IMG/VR virus record: IMGVR_UViG_3300024344_000002
Location: 1 to 64,000 of that record
Reading direction: 5' to 3' (one strand)
Origin: a virus
DNA length: 64,000 bases
The notes below the pieces were generated by a model. The model saw only the letters and a program-made list of their open reading frames with translations, had not been told where the DNA came from and ran no database searches. A program made the position numbers and the translations under genes. Shown one piece after another: positions 14,781-23,395 of the stretch (positions within the stretch are counted from its first letter, which is position 1; each line of letters begins with the position of its first letter).

Positions 14781-15788
14781 ATGAGTAGAATGACCAAACC
14801 TGATGATCATTTTATCGACCTCATTCAGCGCTCTGGTAGCTCTGAAAAAGAGGTTGCACTCGCTGCACAGCGAGAATTAGCTGTTGCTTTAGAGACTCCC
14901 TTGCGCAAGGGTGTTTTAGTTGGCGACGTTCTTGATGGAATCTTTGAAAAGATCCAGATGGCTCCCGGTTCAGCAGCTGAATTTCCACTAGACCTTCTTG
15001 CTCCGGGAACTGAAAATGAGCATGTTGCTTATACCAATCCCGGTCATGGTCGTATTCCAGAACGCGCAGTTGAAGGCGATTACGTCATGGTTCCAACCTA
15101 TACGGTTGCTTCCTCGATTGATTACCTTCTTCGCTACGCCCGTGAAGCCCGTTGGGATGTTGTCGGTCGTGCAATGCAAGTTCTTGAAGCTGGCTTTGTT
15201 AAGAAGATGAACGATGATGGCTGGCATACATTACTAGCTGCTGGTGTTGACCGAAACGTTTTGGTTTACGACGCCGATGCTTCTAATGGTCAGTTCACCA
15301 AGAGACTCATCTCTTTGATGAAAACTGTTATGCGACGTAATGCTGGTGGTAACACTGGTTCTTTGAATCGTGGCAAGCTTACTGACCTTTACCTGTCACC
15401 AGAAGCTCTTGAAGATATCCGCAACTGGGGTATTGATCAAGTTGACGAAGTTACTCGTCGTGAAATCTATCAAGCTGGTGACGATGGCGCAGCCATCACC
15501 CGTATCTTTGGTGTAAACCTTCACGATATGGATGAGCTTGGAGAAGGTCAAGAGTATCAGTTGTTCTTCAGCAACCAACTTTCCGGTAGCCTTAATGGTT
15601 CCGATCCTGAATTGGTTGTAGGTATCGACAGAACTGCTAATGACAGCTTTATCATGCCTGTCAAGCAAGATGTTCAGATCTTTGAAGACGATACTCTTCA
15701 TCGCCAACAGCGCGCTGGATTCTACGGTTGGGCTGAAGTAGGTTTTGCTGTTCTGGACAACAGACGCATCCTGCTCGGTTCTTTCTAA
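14781..15788 (+). CDS. Major capsid protein (HK97 fold)
   Basis: 335 residues, in the family's normal range. AATAGGAGATATAAATA precedes the ATG. Features consistent with the HK97 fold are the helical N-arm, an E-loop-like segment rich in charged residues (AYTNPGHGRIPERAVEGDYVM broken by a Gly/Pro turn), a long spine helix (YAREARWDVVGRAMQVLEAGF), and a C-terminal GWAEVGFAVLDNRRILLGSF-like beta end. Codon use differs from neighbours (more C- and G-ending codons), as expected for the most abundant virion protein. A strong terminator follows 25 bases after the stop. Confidence 0.88.
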   Translation: MSRMTKPDDHFIDLIQRSGSSEKEVALAAQRELAVALETPLRKGVLVGDVLDGIFEKIQMAPGSAAEFPLDLLAPGTENEHVAYTNPGHGRIPERAVEGDYVMVPTYTVASSIDYLLRYAREARWDVVGRAMQVLEAGFVKKMNDDGWHTLLAAGVDRNVLVYDADASNGQFTKRLISLMKTVMRRNAGGNTGSLNRGKLTDLYLSPEALEDIRNWGIDQVDEVTRREIYQAGDDGAAITRIFGVNLHDMDELGEGQEYQLFFSNQLSGSLNGSDPELVVGIDRTANDSFIMPVKQDVQIFEDDTLHRQQRAGFYGWAEVGFAVLDNRRILLGSF

Positions 15789-15812
15789 GAATTTTAAGCA
15801 ACTTAGCTATAG

Positions 15813-15847
15813 AAACCGCCTCTATGATTTTAGGGGCGGTTTTTTTT
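15813..15847 (+). terminator. Intrinsic terminator after the capsid gene
   Basis: Stem AAACCGCCTC (15813-15822) with GGGGCGGTTT (15833-15842), 10-base loop, then an uninterrupted T-run. It ends only a few bases before promoter motif site C, so transcription is stopped and restarted here. Confidence 0.93.
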
Positions 15848-15849
15848 AT

Positions 15850-15861
15850 ATGGTGTATAAT
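15850..15861 (+). promoter_or_regulatory. Late-type promoter motif ATGGTGTATAAT, site C
   Basis: Perfect match to the shared motif, placed directly behind the capsid terminator and 32 bases before the next ATG. No -35-like hexamer exists upstream, since that stretch is the terminator's GGCGGTTTTTT. Confidence 0.75.
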
Positions 15862-15892
15862 ACAATAGAATATTCTACTAAATGGAGAACTT

Positions 15893-16177
15893 ATGACTAA
15901 AAGAACTAAGACTCAATTAGCTTCTGAAGTAAGCTCTCTATTACCCGATAATACATCTGCTTTGATAAGTCCAGATGATATCAGAAGTATATTTACTGAT
16001 GTAGGTGATTCAGTTACTTTTTGGGATAATAGCGTACCTTCTAGTGCTAGTGATACTTGTACCAAGGGGGAAATAAAGTTTGGCTCTACTGATTACGGTG
16101 GAGGAACTATAATACATCACCTTTATATTTGTGTAGATACTGATACTTGGAAAAGAGCAGAATTAGCAACTTTCTAG
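15893..16177 (+). CDS. Small virion-associated hypothetical protein
   Basis: 94 residues. The N-terminus (TQLASEVSSLLPDNTSALISPDDIRSIFTDVGDS) is a helical motif of the kind found at the start of many phage fibre and structural proteins. A related version begins the S74 fibre at 28566 (DNSKGQITAKVLRDSMLHIVDSV). The rest is beta-rich (IHHLYICVDTDTWKRAELATF). AAATGGAGAACTT precedes the ATG. It is the first gene after promoter site C and may be an attachment or adaptor piece for the fibre encoded at 16640. Confidence 0.6.
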   Translation: MTKRTKTQLASEVSSLLPDNTSALISPDDIRSIFTDVGDSVTFWDNSVPSSASDTCTKGEIKFGSTDYGGGTIIHHLYICVDTDTWKRAELATF

Positions 16178-16196
16178 AAAGAGGAGACATAAAGAT

Positions 16197-16613
16197 ATGT
16201 CAGCTATGTCTAATTACTTAGAAGCAAAGTTGGTAAACCATGTTTTAAGAAACACGGCATTTACCACTCCCGGAGACAGCATTTATGTTGGCTTAATAAA
16301 ATTTTACGAATCTAGTAAATTAGAAACTGGAGACGATGGTCAAGAAGCTAGTGGTGGATCATATGCTAGAGTTCAAGTTAATGGAACTAGTAACTGGGAT
16401 GATCCAAGTGGCGGTGGAGCAACTCAGAATAGCAACGCTATTACTTTTCCAACTGCAACTGGTGATTGGGGAATGATCTCTGGAGTAATCGTTTCAGACG
16501 CTTCTACCGATGGTAATGTTTTACTTCATGGCTCTCTGACTACTGCTAGAGATGTAAAGAGCGGCGACGTATTCAAGTTTAACGCTGGTGATTTAGATAT
16601 CACATTTGCATAA
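16197..16613 (+). CDS. Tail-fibre-associated structural protein
   Basis: 138 residues. It opens with a short helix (NYLEAKLVNHVLRNTAFTTPGDSIYVGLI) and continues as a beta-rich domain with ARVQVNGTSNW and TFPTATGDWGMISGVIVSD. This pattern is common in small aquatic-phage structural proteins that precede fibre genes. GAAAGAGGAGACAT gives a good ribosome binding site. No enzyme motif is visible. Likely a fibre network or fibre-tip component, inferred from its neighbours. Confidence 0.65.
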   Translation: MSAMSNYLEAKLVNHVLRNTAFTTPGDSIYVGLIKFYESSKLETGDDGQEASGGSYARVQVNGTSNWDDPSGGGATQNSNAITFPTATGDWGMISGVIVSDASTDGNVLLHGSLTTARDVKSGDVFKFNAGDLDITFA

Positions 16614-16639
16614 TGACCTTTTAACTAAAGGAGGTTATT

Positions 16640-19600
16640 ATGGCTCTAGTAATAAAAGATAGAGTAAAAGAAACGACTACCACTACTGGTACTGGCACAA
16701 TTAATCTTGCTGGTGCTGCTAGTGGTTTTCAATCGTTTGTTAGTGGAGTTGGAGATGGTAATACTACATACTATGTTATCGAAGACGCTAATGGTACTGC
16801 ATGGGAAGTTGGCATCGGAACGATTACAGATGCTTCTCCAGACACACTTGCTCGAACCACTGTGCTTGCTAGTACAAATAGTAATAGCCAAATAAACCTA
16901 TCTTCTGGTACACACACTGTTTTTGGTACTTATCCTGCTGGCAAAGCTGTATATCTAGATGCTAGTGGTAATTTATCTCATACCGTAGCTTTAACAACAG
17001 ACACTAGCGGAAATTATGTTGCTACTATCACTGGTGGAACTGGCATAACGTCAACAGGAGCTACTAGTGGAGAAGGAATTGCGCACAGCTTAAGTGTAGA
17101 CGCTTCTCAGACACAAATTACTGCGGTTGGAACTATTGCTACTGGTACTTGGCAAGGAACCGCTATAGCTCAGGCTTATATAGCAAACGATGCTATCAAT
17201 GGCGATAAGATTGCTGATGACGCTGTTAATAGTGAACATTATGCCGCAGGTTCTATTGACGAAGAGCATTTAAATGCTACCAATACTCCTACTGACAATT
17301 ACGTTTTATCATACGATGATGCTAGTGGTGGATTCACTTGGGTCGCTGCTGGAGCTGGTGAAGCTAACGAATATTCTTTCAAAACTATATCAGTATCAGG
17401 GCAAGACGATGTTGTAGCGGACACTACAACCGACACTTTAACACTGACTGCTGGTTCTAATGTTACCATTACCACAACCGCTGCTAGTGACACCGTAACG
17501 ATAGCGGCTACCGACACTAATACACAGTTATCTCAGGAACAAGTAGAAGACTTTGTAGGTGGAATGCTTGGAGGAACGGAAACTCTTATCACCGTTACCT
17601 ATCAAGATGGTACTGGAGATATCGACTTCGTAGTTGATAATGATCTTTCTAACTATGATAACTCTTCTTCTGGTTTCATTACAGCTACTCTTACAGAGGA
17701 GCAAGTAGAAGATTTTGTTGGCGGTATGTTAGGGGGAACAGAGACTGGTATTACCGTCACCTATCAAGATGGCACTGGCGATATAGACTTTGTTGTCTCA
17801 GATACAACGGTAGCGGGCGATAGTGGTTCTACTGGCATAACTCCCGGCGACACTTTAACAATTGCTGGTGGGACTAACGTTACTACAGCTATGTCTGGTG
17901 ACACTTTAACAATCACAGCTACTGACAACAACACAACTTATACCGGCGGAACAAATCTAACGCTAGATGGAACCACCTTTAATGTAGATGATGCTTTTCT
18001 CAAAAATGATGCTAGTGACAGTACCACGGGTACAATTACCGCCGGTGGCTTTACTACTGCTGGCACTCTTACTGTAGATAGTGTTGGTATTTCTACCATT
18101 CAAAGTTCTGGTGAATCGTTTGCTGATAACGACACAAGTTTAATGACTTCTGCGGCCATTGATGACAGAATCAATTCTGCTGTAGCCAATGAAGACACTT
18201 TAGCTGAACTTAACGATACGAATATATCATCTGCTGCTGCTGGTCATTTGATTATTTATGACAACACCGCGTCTGTGTGGGATAATGCCGCCTTAACTGC
18301 TGGCAGTAATATCAGTATAACAAACGGTGATGGTTCTATTACTATTGCGGCTACTGATACCAATACCCAACTCACCACAGAACAAGTCGAAGACATTGTA
18401 GGTGGCATGGTAGCTGGAAACACAGAGACCGGAATTACAGTCACCTATGAAGATGGTGATGGTACTTTGGACTTTGTTGTTGGTACGCTTAATCAAGATA
18501 CTACCGGAAATGCAGCTACGGCTACAGCTTTGGAAACTGCCAGAACGATTAATGGAACTTCCTTTGATGGCACTGCAAACATAACCATAACTGCGGCAGG
18601 TAGCACTTTGTCTGATACTGTTACGGTTGCTAAAGGTGGTACTGGAGCAACCTCTCTTACCGATGGCGGTATCCTCTTGGGTAGTGGCACGGATGCTATT
18701 ACTGCAACAGCAGTTTTGGCAAATGGAGAGTTGCTGATTGGTGATAACTCTACAGATCCTACAGTTGCCACGCTGACGGCGGGTTCTAATGTTACCATTA
18801 CAAATGGTGCAGGCTCTATCACAATTGCTTCTACTGATACCAATACACAGCTTACTACAGAGCAAGTTCAAGATATAGCTGGAGGCATGTTCAGTAGTAA
18901 TACTGAGACTCTTATAACTGCTACATATCAAGATGCTGATGGCACTGTTGACTTAGTAGTAGACAACGATTTGTCAAATTATGATAACTCATCCTCTGGT
19001 TTTATAACTGCAACTTTGACTACCGAACAGGTTCAAGACATAGTTGGCGGAATGGTCACTGGCAATACAGAAACCGGGATTGCCGTTACCTATGAAGATG
19101 GAGATGGAACCTTAGATTTTGTCGTCGGGACTCTTAACCAAGACACGACTGGAAATGCAGCTACGGCTACAGCATTAGAAACGGCGAGAACTATTAATGG
19201 TACGTCTTTTGATGGTACTGCTAATATAACTGTAACCGCCGCTGGCTCAACGTTGTCTGACACAGTTACTGTTGCAAAAGGTGGCACTGGACAGACAAGC
19301 TACACAAACGGTCAATTGCTAATTGGTAATACGACTGGTAATACTTTGGCCAAGTCTACACTAACCGCTGGTTCTAATGTCACTATTACTAACGGAACTG
19401 GCAGCATTACTATTGCTGCTGATAATGACAACACTCAGCTGTCAGAAGAACAGGTCGAAGACTTTGTTGGAGGTATGGTTACAGGAAATACTGAAACTGG
19501 TATTGCTGTAACTTATGAAGACGGTGATGGAACACTAGACTTTGTTGTTTCTGACACAACAGTTGCTGGAGACAGTGGTTCTACAGGTATAACACCCGGT

Positions 19601-20143
19601 GACACGCTTACCATCGCTGGAGGCACAAATGCAACCACCGCAATGAGTGGAGATACTCTTACAGTTAATGTAGATGATGCTTTCCTAAAAAACAATGCTG
19701 ACGACACTACTAGCGGCACTGTTACTATGGCTAATCTCATAATTGGAGATGGTGGAAACATTGGATCTGCTAGTGATACAGACGCAGTGGCTATATCTGC
19801 TGGTGGAGTTGTTACTTTAGCTACAGCTCTTAAGACTACTCTTAAGTCAAATACTGATGCGTCTACTGTGACATTTGATCTAAATGTAGCTAACACACAC
19901 ACAGTTACTCTAGGCGACAATAGAACCTTAGCTATATCAAATGAAACTGCTGGACAAAAGTTTATTATTAATCTGGTCCAAGACGGAACTGGTAGCCGAA
20001 CAGTAACTTGGTTTGGCACAATCAAATGGGCTGGTGGATCTGCTCCAACCTTAACTACAACTGCTGACAAAGCAGATAGTTTTGGATTTTTATGTACAGG
20101 ATCAGATGCTTATTATGGCTTTGTTATAGGTCAAAACATATAA
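16640..20143 (+). CDS. Large modular tail fibre
   Basis: 1167 residues. A very strong AAGGAGGTTATT precedes the ATG. Residues 1-110 form an N-terminal domain (VKETTTTTGTGTINLAGAAS..., YYVIEDANGTAWEVGIGT) typical of fibre proteins that attach to the virion. Residues about 290-1015 hold six modules of roughly 60-170 residues, each starting (E/Q)QV(E/Q)D(F/I)(V/A)GGM and passing through a TYxDxxGxxDxVV strand. Linker types include DNDLSNYDNSSSG, GNAATATALETARTING and DTTVAGDSGSTG. The C-terminus is a beta-rich domain with WFGTIKWAGG. It is likely a trimeric receptor-binding fibre. Sulfotransferase and methyltransferase genes follow at once. Confidence 0.85.
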   Translation: MALVIKDRVKETTTTTGTGTINLAGAASGFQSFVSGVGDGNTTYYVIEDANGTAWEVGIGTITDASPDTLARTTVLASTNSNSQINLSSGTHTVFGTYPAGKAVYLDASGNLSHTVALTTDTSGNYVATITGGTGITSTGATSGEGIAHSLSVDASQTQITAVGTIATGTWQGTAIAQAYIANDAINGDKIADDAVNSEHYAAGSIDEEHLNATNTPTDNYVLSYDDASGGFTWVAAGAGEANEYSFKTISVSGQDDVVADTTTDTLTLTAGSNVTITTTAASDTVTIAATDTNTQLSQEQVEDFVGGMLGGTETLITVTYQDGTGDIDFVVDNDLSNYDNSSSGFITATLTEEQVEDFVGGMLGGTETGITVTYQDGTGDIDFVVSDTTVAGDSGSTGITPGDTLTIAGGTNVTTAMSGDTLTITATDNNTTYTGGTNLTLDGTTFNVDDAFLKNDASDSTTGTITAGGFTTAGTLTVDSVGISTIQSSGESFADNDTSLMTSAAIDDRINSAVANEDTLAELNDTNISSAAAGHLIIYDNTASVWDNAALTAGSNISITNGDGSITIAATDTNTQLTTEQVEDIVGGMVAGNTETGITVTYEDGDGTLDFVVGTLNQDTTGNAATATALETARTINGTSFDGTANITITAAGSTLSDTVTVAKGGTGATSLTDGGILLGSGTDAITATAVLANGELLIGDNSTDPTVATLTAGSNVTITNGAGSITIASTDTNTQLTTEQVQDIAGGMFSSNTETLITATYQDADGTVDLVVDNDLSNYDNSSSGFITATLTTEQVQDIVGGMVTGNTETGIAVTYEDGDGTLDFVVGTLNQDTTGNAATATALETARTINGTSFDGTANITVTAAGSTLSDTVTVAKGGTGQTSYTNGQLLIGNTTGNTLAKSTLTAGSNVTITNGTGSITIAADNDNTQLSEEQVEDFVGGMVTGNTETGIAVTYEDGDGTLDFVVSDTTVAGDSGSTGITPGDTLTIAGGTNATTAMSGDTLTVNVDDAFLKNNADDTTSGTVTMANLIIGDGGNIGSASDTDAVAISAGGVVTLATALKTTLKSNTDASTVTFDLNVANTHTVTLGDNRTLAISNETAGQKFIINLVQDGTGSRTVTWFGTIKWAGGSAPTLTTTADKADSFGFLCTGSDAYYGFVIGQNI
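17521..19680 (+). repeat. Six protein-level modules with divergent DNA
   Basis: The coding repeats start near 17530, 17700, 18370, 18850, 19020 and 19440. At the protein level, linkers such as GNAATATALETARTING and DNDLSNYDNSSSGFITATL occur twice unchanged. At the DNA level the copies differ at many third codon positions, so no long perfect nucleotide repeat remains. Confidence 0.8.
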
Positions 20144-20144
20144 G

Positions 20145-20783
20145 ATGAAACCTAAAAAGTGTGCTTTAGTAAGCACGCCTAGAGCGGGTACACATTATTT
20201 AAGAATGAGTTTGGACAACCATCCAAAAGTTAGATGGGGAGGAGAACTTTTTAGACCAGAAGTAAAGTGGTCAAAAGAAGAAGAGGAAATAAGAAGTTAT
20301 ATCTATGACGATGTATCTTTTGAAAATATAAATAGCTTTAATTATATTGGTTTTGTTTGGCATTTGTGTCTTGAGAGCGATTTATCGCCATCTAATGTAG
20401 ACAAGTTCATTTTATTAAAAAGGAGAAACAGTTTACTTCAAATGGCATCACTTCTTATAGCAAGTGAAACTGGTAATTGGAGAGACACTAAAGCGACCGA
20501 AAAAATAAAGCTAAATATAGCACAACTGGAATGGTTTATAGAACGTCAAGAAAACTATTACAAAAACTTTGAAAGTTGGCAAGTAGAACACAAAGTAGTT
20601 TTTTATGAAGATCTTTGTAATTCGTTTGAAGAAACAATAAGATCAATACAAGAATACTTGGAATTGGACTACTGTAGGTTAGAACCTGCTAAACTAATAA
20701 AACAGGAAACAAGACCGCTACAAAAAATTATATCCAACTACGAGGAAGTCAAATGGATTTTGCAAGATATGAATTTACTTTGA
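20145..20783 (+). CDS. Sulfotransferase
   Basis: 212 residues. VSTPRAGTHYLRMSLDNHP (9-27) is a clear 5'-phosphosulfate loop. KFILLKRRNSLLQMASLL (87-104) fits the 3'-phosphate binding segment with its Arg and Ser. The overall order resembles Stf0-like bacterial sulfotransferases. It starts two bases after the fibre gene stop with no obvious ribosome binding site, so it is probably translated by reinitiation. It overlaps the following methyltransferase by 31 bases. The substrate is unknown. A glycan on the fibre or on the host surface is the natural candidate from context. Confidence 0.78.
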   Translation: MKPKKCALVSTPRAGTHYLRMSLDNHPKVRWGGELFRPEVKWSKEEEEIRSYIYDDVSFENINSFNYIGFVWHLCLESDLSPSNVDKFILLKRRNSLLQMASLLIASETGNWRDTKATEKIKLNIAQLEWFIERQENYYKNFESWQVEHKVVFYEDLCNSFEETIRSIQEYLELDYCRLEPAKLIKQETRPLQKIISNYEEVKWILQDMNLL

Positions 20784-21373
20784 ATTGCGATCATCCTGAG
20801 TGGTTAACAGATATAAGACATATAAATATTATATATGAATTTTTGATGGCAAATGATTTCCAAAGAGTCCTTGAAATAGGTTCGTATTCTGGGGTTTCGA
20901 CTGCTGCTTTTATTGAAGCTATGAATCAAGGTAAAGATTTCAAGTTTCATATCTCTGAGCCTAACCCGACAAGACAATTACAAGCTTTGATTTCGATGTG
21001 CAAAAAGCCCGATAATATTATTCTGCACACACAGTCAGGTGAAGATGTTTTGAGCTACTGGAGAGACTTTAACTTTGTTTTTGTAGACGGTAGTCATGAT
21101 TTAGAAGGCGCTGGTGCAGAACTGTTAATGATTCTCAGACATAGTATTCCAAACGTTATGGCTCACGATACAAACCTTTCTGAAATAAAAAGCGACTATT
21201 GTGGAAGAGGTACTGAGCTACTATCTAGAGTATTTAAGTCACATAAAGATTACTACTGGATAGAAGATAAAAAAGAAAGACCCAACGAAAGAACAGATAG
21301 AGGATTTTTGTTTGCAACTAGAGAAAAAGAGAAATACAACAAAACAACAAAGATATTTGAAAAGCTATGTTAA
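20753..21373 (+). CDS. Class I SAM-dependent methyltransferase
   Basis: 206 residues. VLEIGSYSGVST (39-50) is motif I for S-adenosylmethionine binding, FVFVDGSHDLEGAGAEL (about 108-124) is the motif with the active-site acid, and MAHDT (136-140) is the following strand. This matches the Methyltransf_24 group that often modifies sugars or polyketides. GAGGAAGTCAA precedes the ATG at 20753 within the end of the sulfotransferase gene. The C-terminus is basic and charged. With the sulfotransferase and the second methyltransferase it forms a glycan-tailoring run. Confidence 0.75.
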   Translation: MDFARYEFTLNCDHPEWLTDIRHINIIYEFLMANDFQRVLEIGSYSGVSTAAFIEAMNQGKDFKFHISEPNPTRQLQALISMCKKPDNIILHTQSGEDVLSYWRDFNFVFVDGSHDLEGAGAELLMILRHSIPNVMAHDTNLSEIKSDYCGRGTELLSRVFKSHKDYYWIEDKKERPNERTDRGFLFATREKEKYNKTTKIFEKLC

Positions 21374-22047
21374 TATATTTGACTGATATTAAACAGATGC
21401 CTAAGTGGACTAAAATACACGGAACTTTAGAGGAGATTTTTGACTACGGCTCTAAACAAGGACATAAAGATATACAACACTTAAAACTTTTTGGTCTTCA
21501 TAAAGATGAAAAGCGAGATGTAAGACATAACATTTATCATCCGATAGATTACGTTTCTCATAATGTTAGGACAGTGATAGGAGAGTTTGACTCAATAGAA
21601 CACTTAGATAAATTTAGACCAGATAATTCAAGAGTAGTAAGGGAACTAGATAGAGAAAATAATGTCTCTATAATGAAAGTAAAATTTCCAATAATGCAAC
21701 AGAAGCATAAAGATTATTGCGATGATGCATATACAAATAAACTATTTAACAAATTAAGTAAAGACGAAAGAATACTTTTTTGTTATGTGACAACTAGCGG
21801 AAAGGGCATAAGGTTCGGTTTTAAGTTAAACGAAAGAGTAGAGAGTGATTTGGAGTACATTTCAAATTACTACTTTTACGGTAAGGAGTTCTTAAAGCAC
21901 GATGAGGAAAACAGGTTTGGCATTGAGCATAATGCTAGTAGTACAGGTAGTTTTTATGAGCTTGGCAATGTCGCTAGCGTATATTGGTTCTTACCTAATA
22001 CAGATAAGTGGCATGTTAGAAACTCTGTAGAACTTAAAAAATTATAA
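21367..22047 (+). CDS. Hypothetical protein, possibly PrimPol/VirE-N-like
   Basis: 226 residues, overlapping the genes on both sides by 1-7 bases. The C-terminal half contains YVTTSGKGIRFGFKLN (140-155) and then EHNASSTGSFYELGNVASVYWF. This order (Ser-Gly-Lys-Gly turn, strand, later polar strand) resembles the BT4734/VirE N-terminal domain linked to archaeo-eukaryotic primases. The expected catalytic acid pair is not obvious, so the assignment is weak. Its place among glycan-modifying genes is odd for a primase-like protein. It may instead be a member of an uncharacterised fold. Confidence 0.35.
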   Translation: MLIYLTDIKQMPKWTKIHGTLEEIFDYGSKQGHKDIQHLKLFGLHKDEKRDVRHNIYHPIDYVSHNVRTVIGEFDSIEHLDKFRPDNSRVVRELDRENNVSIMKVKFPIMQQKHKDYCDDAYTNKLFNKLSKDERILFCYVTTSGKGIRFGFKLNERVESDLEYISNYYFYGKEFLKHDEENRFGIEHNASSTGSFYELGNVASVYWFLPNTDKWHVRNSVELKKL

Positions 22048-22634
22048 TGGATTATAAATTTACGGAAGATTGGTTTTCTGAAAACAACCCAGAAAAAGTA
22101 GTTCGTCAATTTGACGAGTTTTTATCTGAGTTCAAGGATAAACCTTCGACATTTCTTGAGATTGGATCTTTCGAGGGGATGTCAACTATATGGATGTTAG
22201 AAAATATACTAACAAACAAAGAGTCAAGACTTTTTTGTATTGATGCTTGGGCTGAATGGACTGAAGATGCCTTTGTAAGATTTGTAGAAAATATAAATAA
22301 AACAGGACTTAAAGACAAAGTCCGTATTGTCAAAGGAGATTCTTCAGAGGAGTTAAGAATATTTCCAAAAGAATACTTTGATTTCATCTATGTAGATGGA
22401 GATCATGACGAAAAGGCTGTTATCAAAGATGTGATAGGATCTTTTAGAGTTTTGAAAAAGGGAGGAATAATAGCTTTTGACGATTATTTATTAGGAATAA
22501 GGTATCCAAATAGTCCCGGATCAAAGGCTATGAATGGGTCAACAAAAAAAGCAATTGATTATTTTCTTGATGTATTTCAAGATGAACTTGAAATTATACA
22601 CAAAGATTATCAGGTGTGGATCAGAAAGAAATGA
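22047..22634 (+). CDS. Class I SAM-dependent methyltransferase
   Basis: 195 residues. FLEIGSFEGMST (36-47) is motif I, FIYVDGDHDEKAVIKDV (113-129) carries the acidic active-site pair, and LKKGGIIAFDDYL (136-148) is the next strand with FDDY. The layout is close to the cephalosporin-hydroxylase/Methyltransf_24 group often used in sugar O-methylation. It shares its architecture with the enzyme at 20753, but the sequences differ widely, so these are not recent copies. It overlaps the neighbouring genes by a few bases (TAATGG, ATGA). Confidence 0.78.
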   Translation: MDYKFTEDWFSENNPEKVVRQFDEFLSEFKDKPSTFLEIGSFEGMSTIWMLENILTNKESRLFCIDAWAEWTEDAFVRFVENINKTGLKDKVRIVKGDSSEELRIFPKEYFDFIYVDGDHDEKAVIKDVIGSFRVLKKGGIIAFDDYLLGIRYPNSPGSKAMNGSTKKAIDYFLDVFQDELEIIHKDYQVWIRKK

Positions 22635-23395
22635 AGATAGCAATAGCACAACTATATACAGAAAGTCTTGACGATTGGGCTTATATAGCCGTAGATAATA
22701 AACAAAAATACTGTAGACTGCATGGATATGACTTAGTCAATAGAAGAGGACTTTATAATACTAAGCTTGATGTAAGACATCCTAGTTGGCATAGCGTCAA
22801 ATTAATATTAGAAATTTTAGAAACTTCAAATGTGGATTGGGTTTTTTGGTCTGATGTGGATGCGTTAGTAATGGATTACACGGTAAAGCTAGAAAGCTTT
22901 ATTAAACCTAAATATGATATGGTAATACCAGATCAAGGACAGGGGGAATACTGCGGAATAAAAACTAACAGTTGTCTTTGTTGCGGTCACTACTTTGTAA
23001 AAAACACAGAGTGGTCAAAACAATTTTTAAAAACTCTTTGGCGATGGCCACAGGGAGAATTTGAAAAATATAAAGAAGAGAACTATTGGGAGCAATGTGG
23101 CATGAACTATCTCTATAATAAAAATGAGATGGATTTTGATAAACATGTTTATATAGAGTCAAGAAACAGAGCATTTAACTCATTTTATTACCAGACAAAA
23201 GATGGAGATCCAATGGAGTTTTGTCAATGGGGTGAGGGATGGTTCAGAACAGAAAAATCACAAAAAGCTTTGGATGATGGCTTGGGGTCTTCCTATGTTA
23301 AAGGTGATTTCATAGTTCATTTTGCAGGAGCGCATTGCATCCCTCAAAGAAAAGAACTCATGGAAAAATATTCAGAGAAAGTAAAATGGAACTAA
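22631..23395 (+). CDS. GT34-like glycosyltransferase
   Basis: 254 residues from the ATG at 22631, which overlaps the previous stop as ATGA. A GTG at 22616 is possible but less natural. The fold signs are MKIAIAQLYT, then DWVFWSDVDALVMD with the metal-binding Asp75-x-Asp77, a Cys-bearing NSCLCCGHYFVKN, and a C-terminal FIVHFAGAHC. This order matches the GMA12/MNN10 (GT34) galactosyl- and mannosyltransferase family, which uses UDP- or GDP-sugars. The end overlaps the next structural gene by 10 bases. The acceptor is unknown. Confidence 0.75.
   Translation: MKIAIAQLYTESLDDWAYIAVDNKQKYCRLHGYDLVNRRGLYNTKLDVRHPSWHSVKLILEILETSNVDWVFWSDVDALVMDYTVKLESFIKPKYDMVIPDQGQGEYCGIKTNSCLCCGHYFVKNTEWSKQFLKTLWRWPQGEFEKYKEENYWEQCGMNYLYNKNEMDFDKHVYIESRNRAFNSFYYQTKDGDPMEFCQWGEGWFRTEKSQKALDDGLGSSYVKGDFIVHFAGAHCIPQRKELMEKYSEKVKWN

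Noticed and set aside
18293-20070. Long minus-strand open frames opposite the fibre gene
   Set aside because: They arise from Thr/Gly-rich repeats on the coding strand, show Val/Ser/Pro bias and have no ribosome binding sites.
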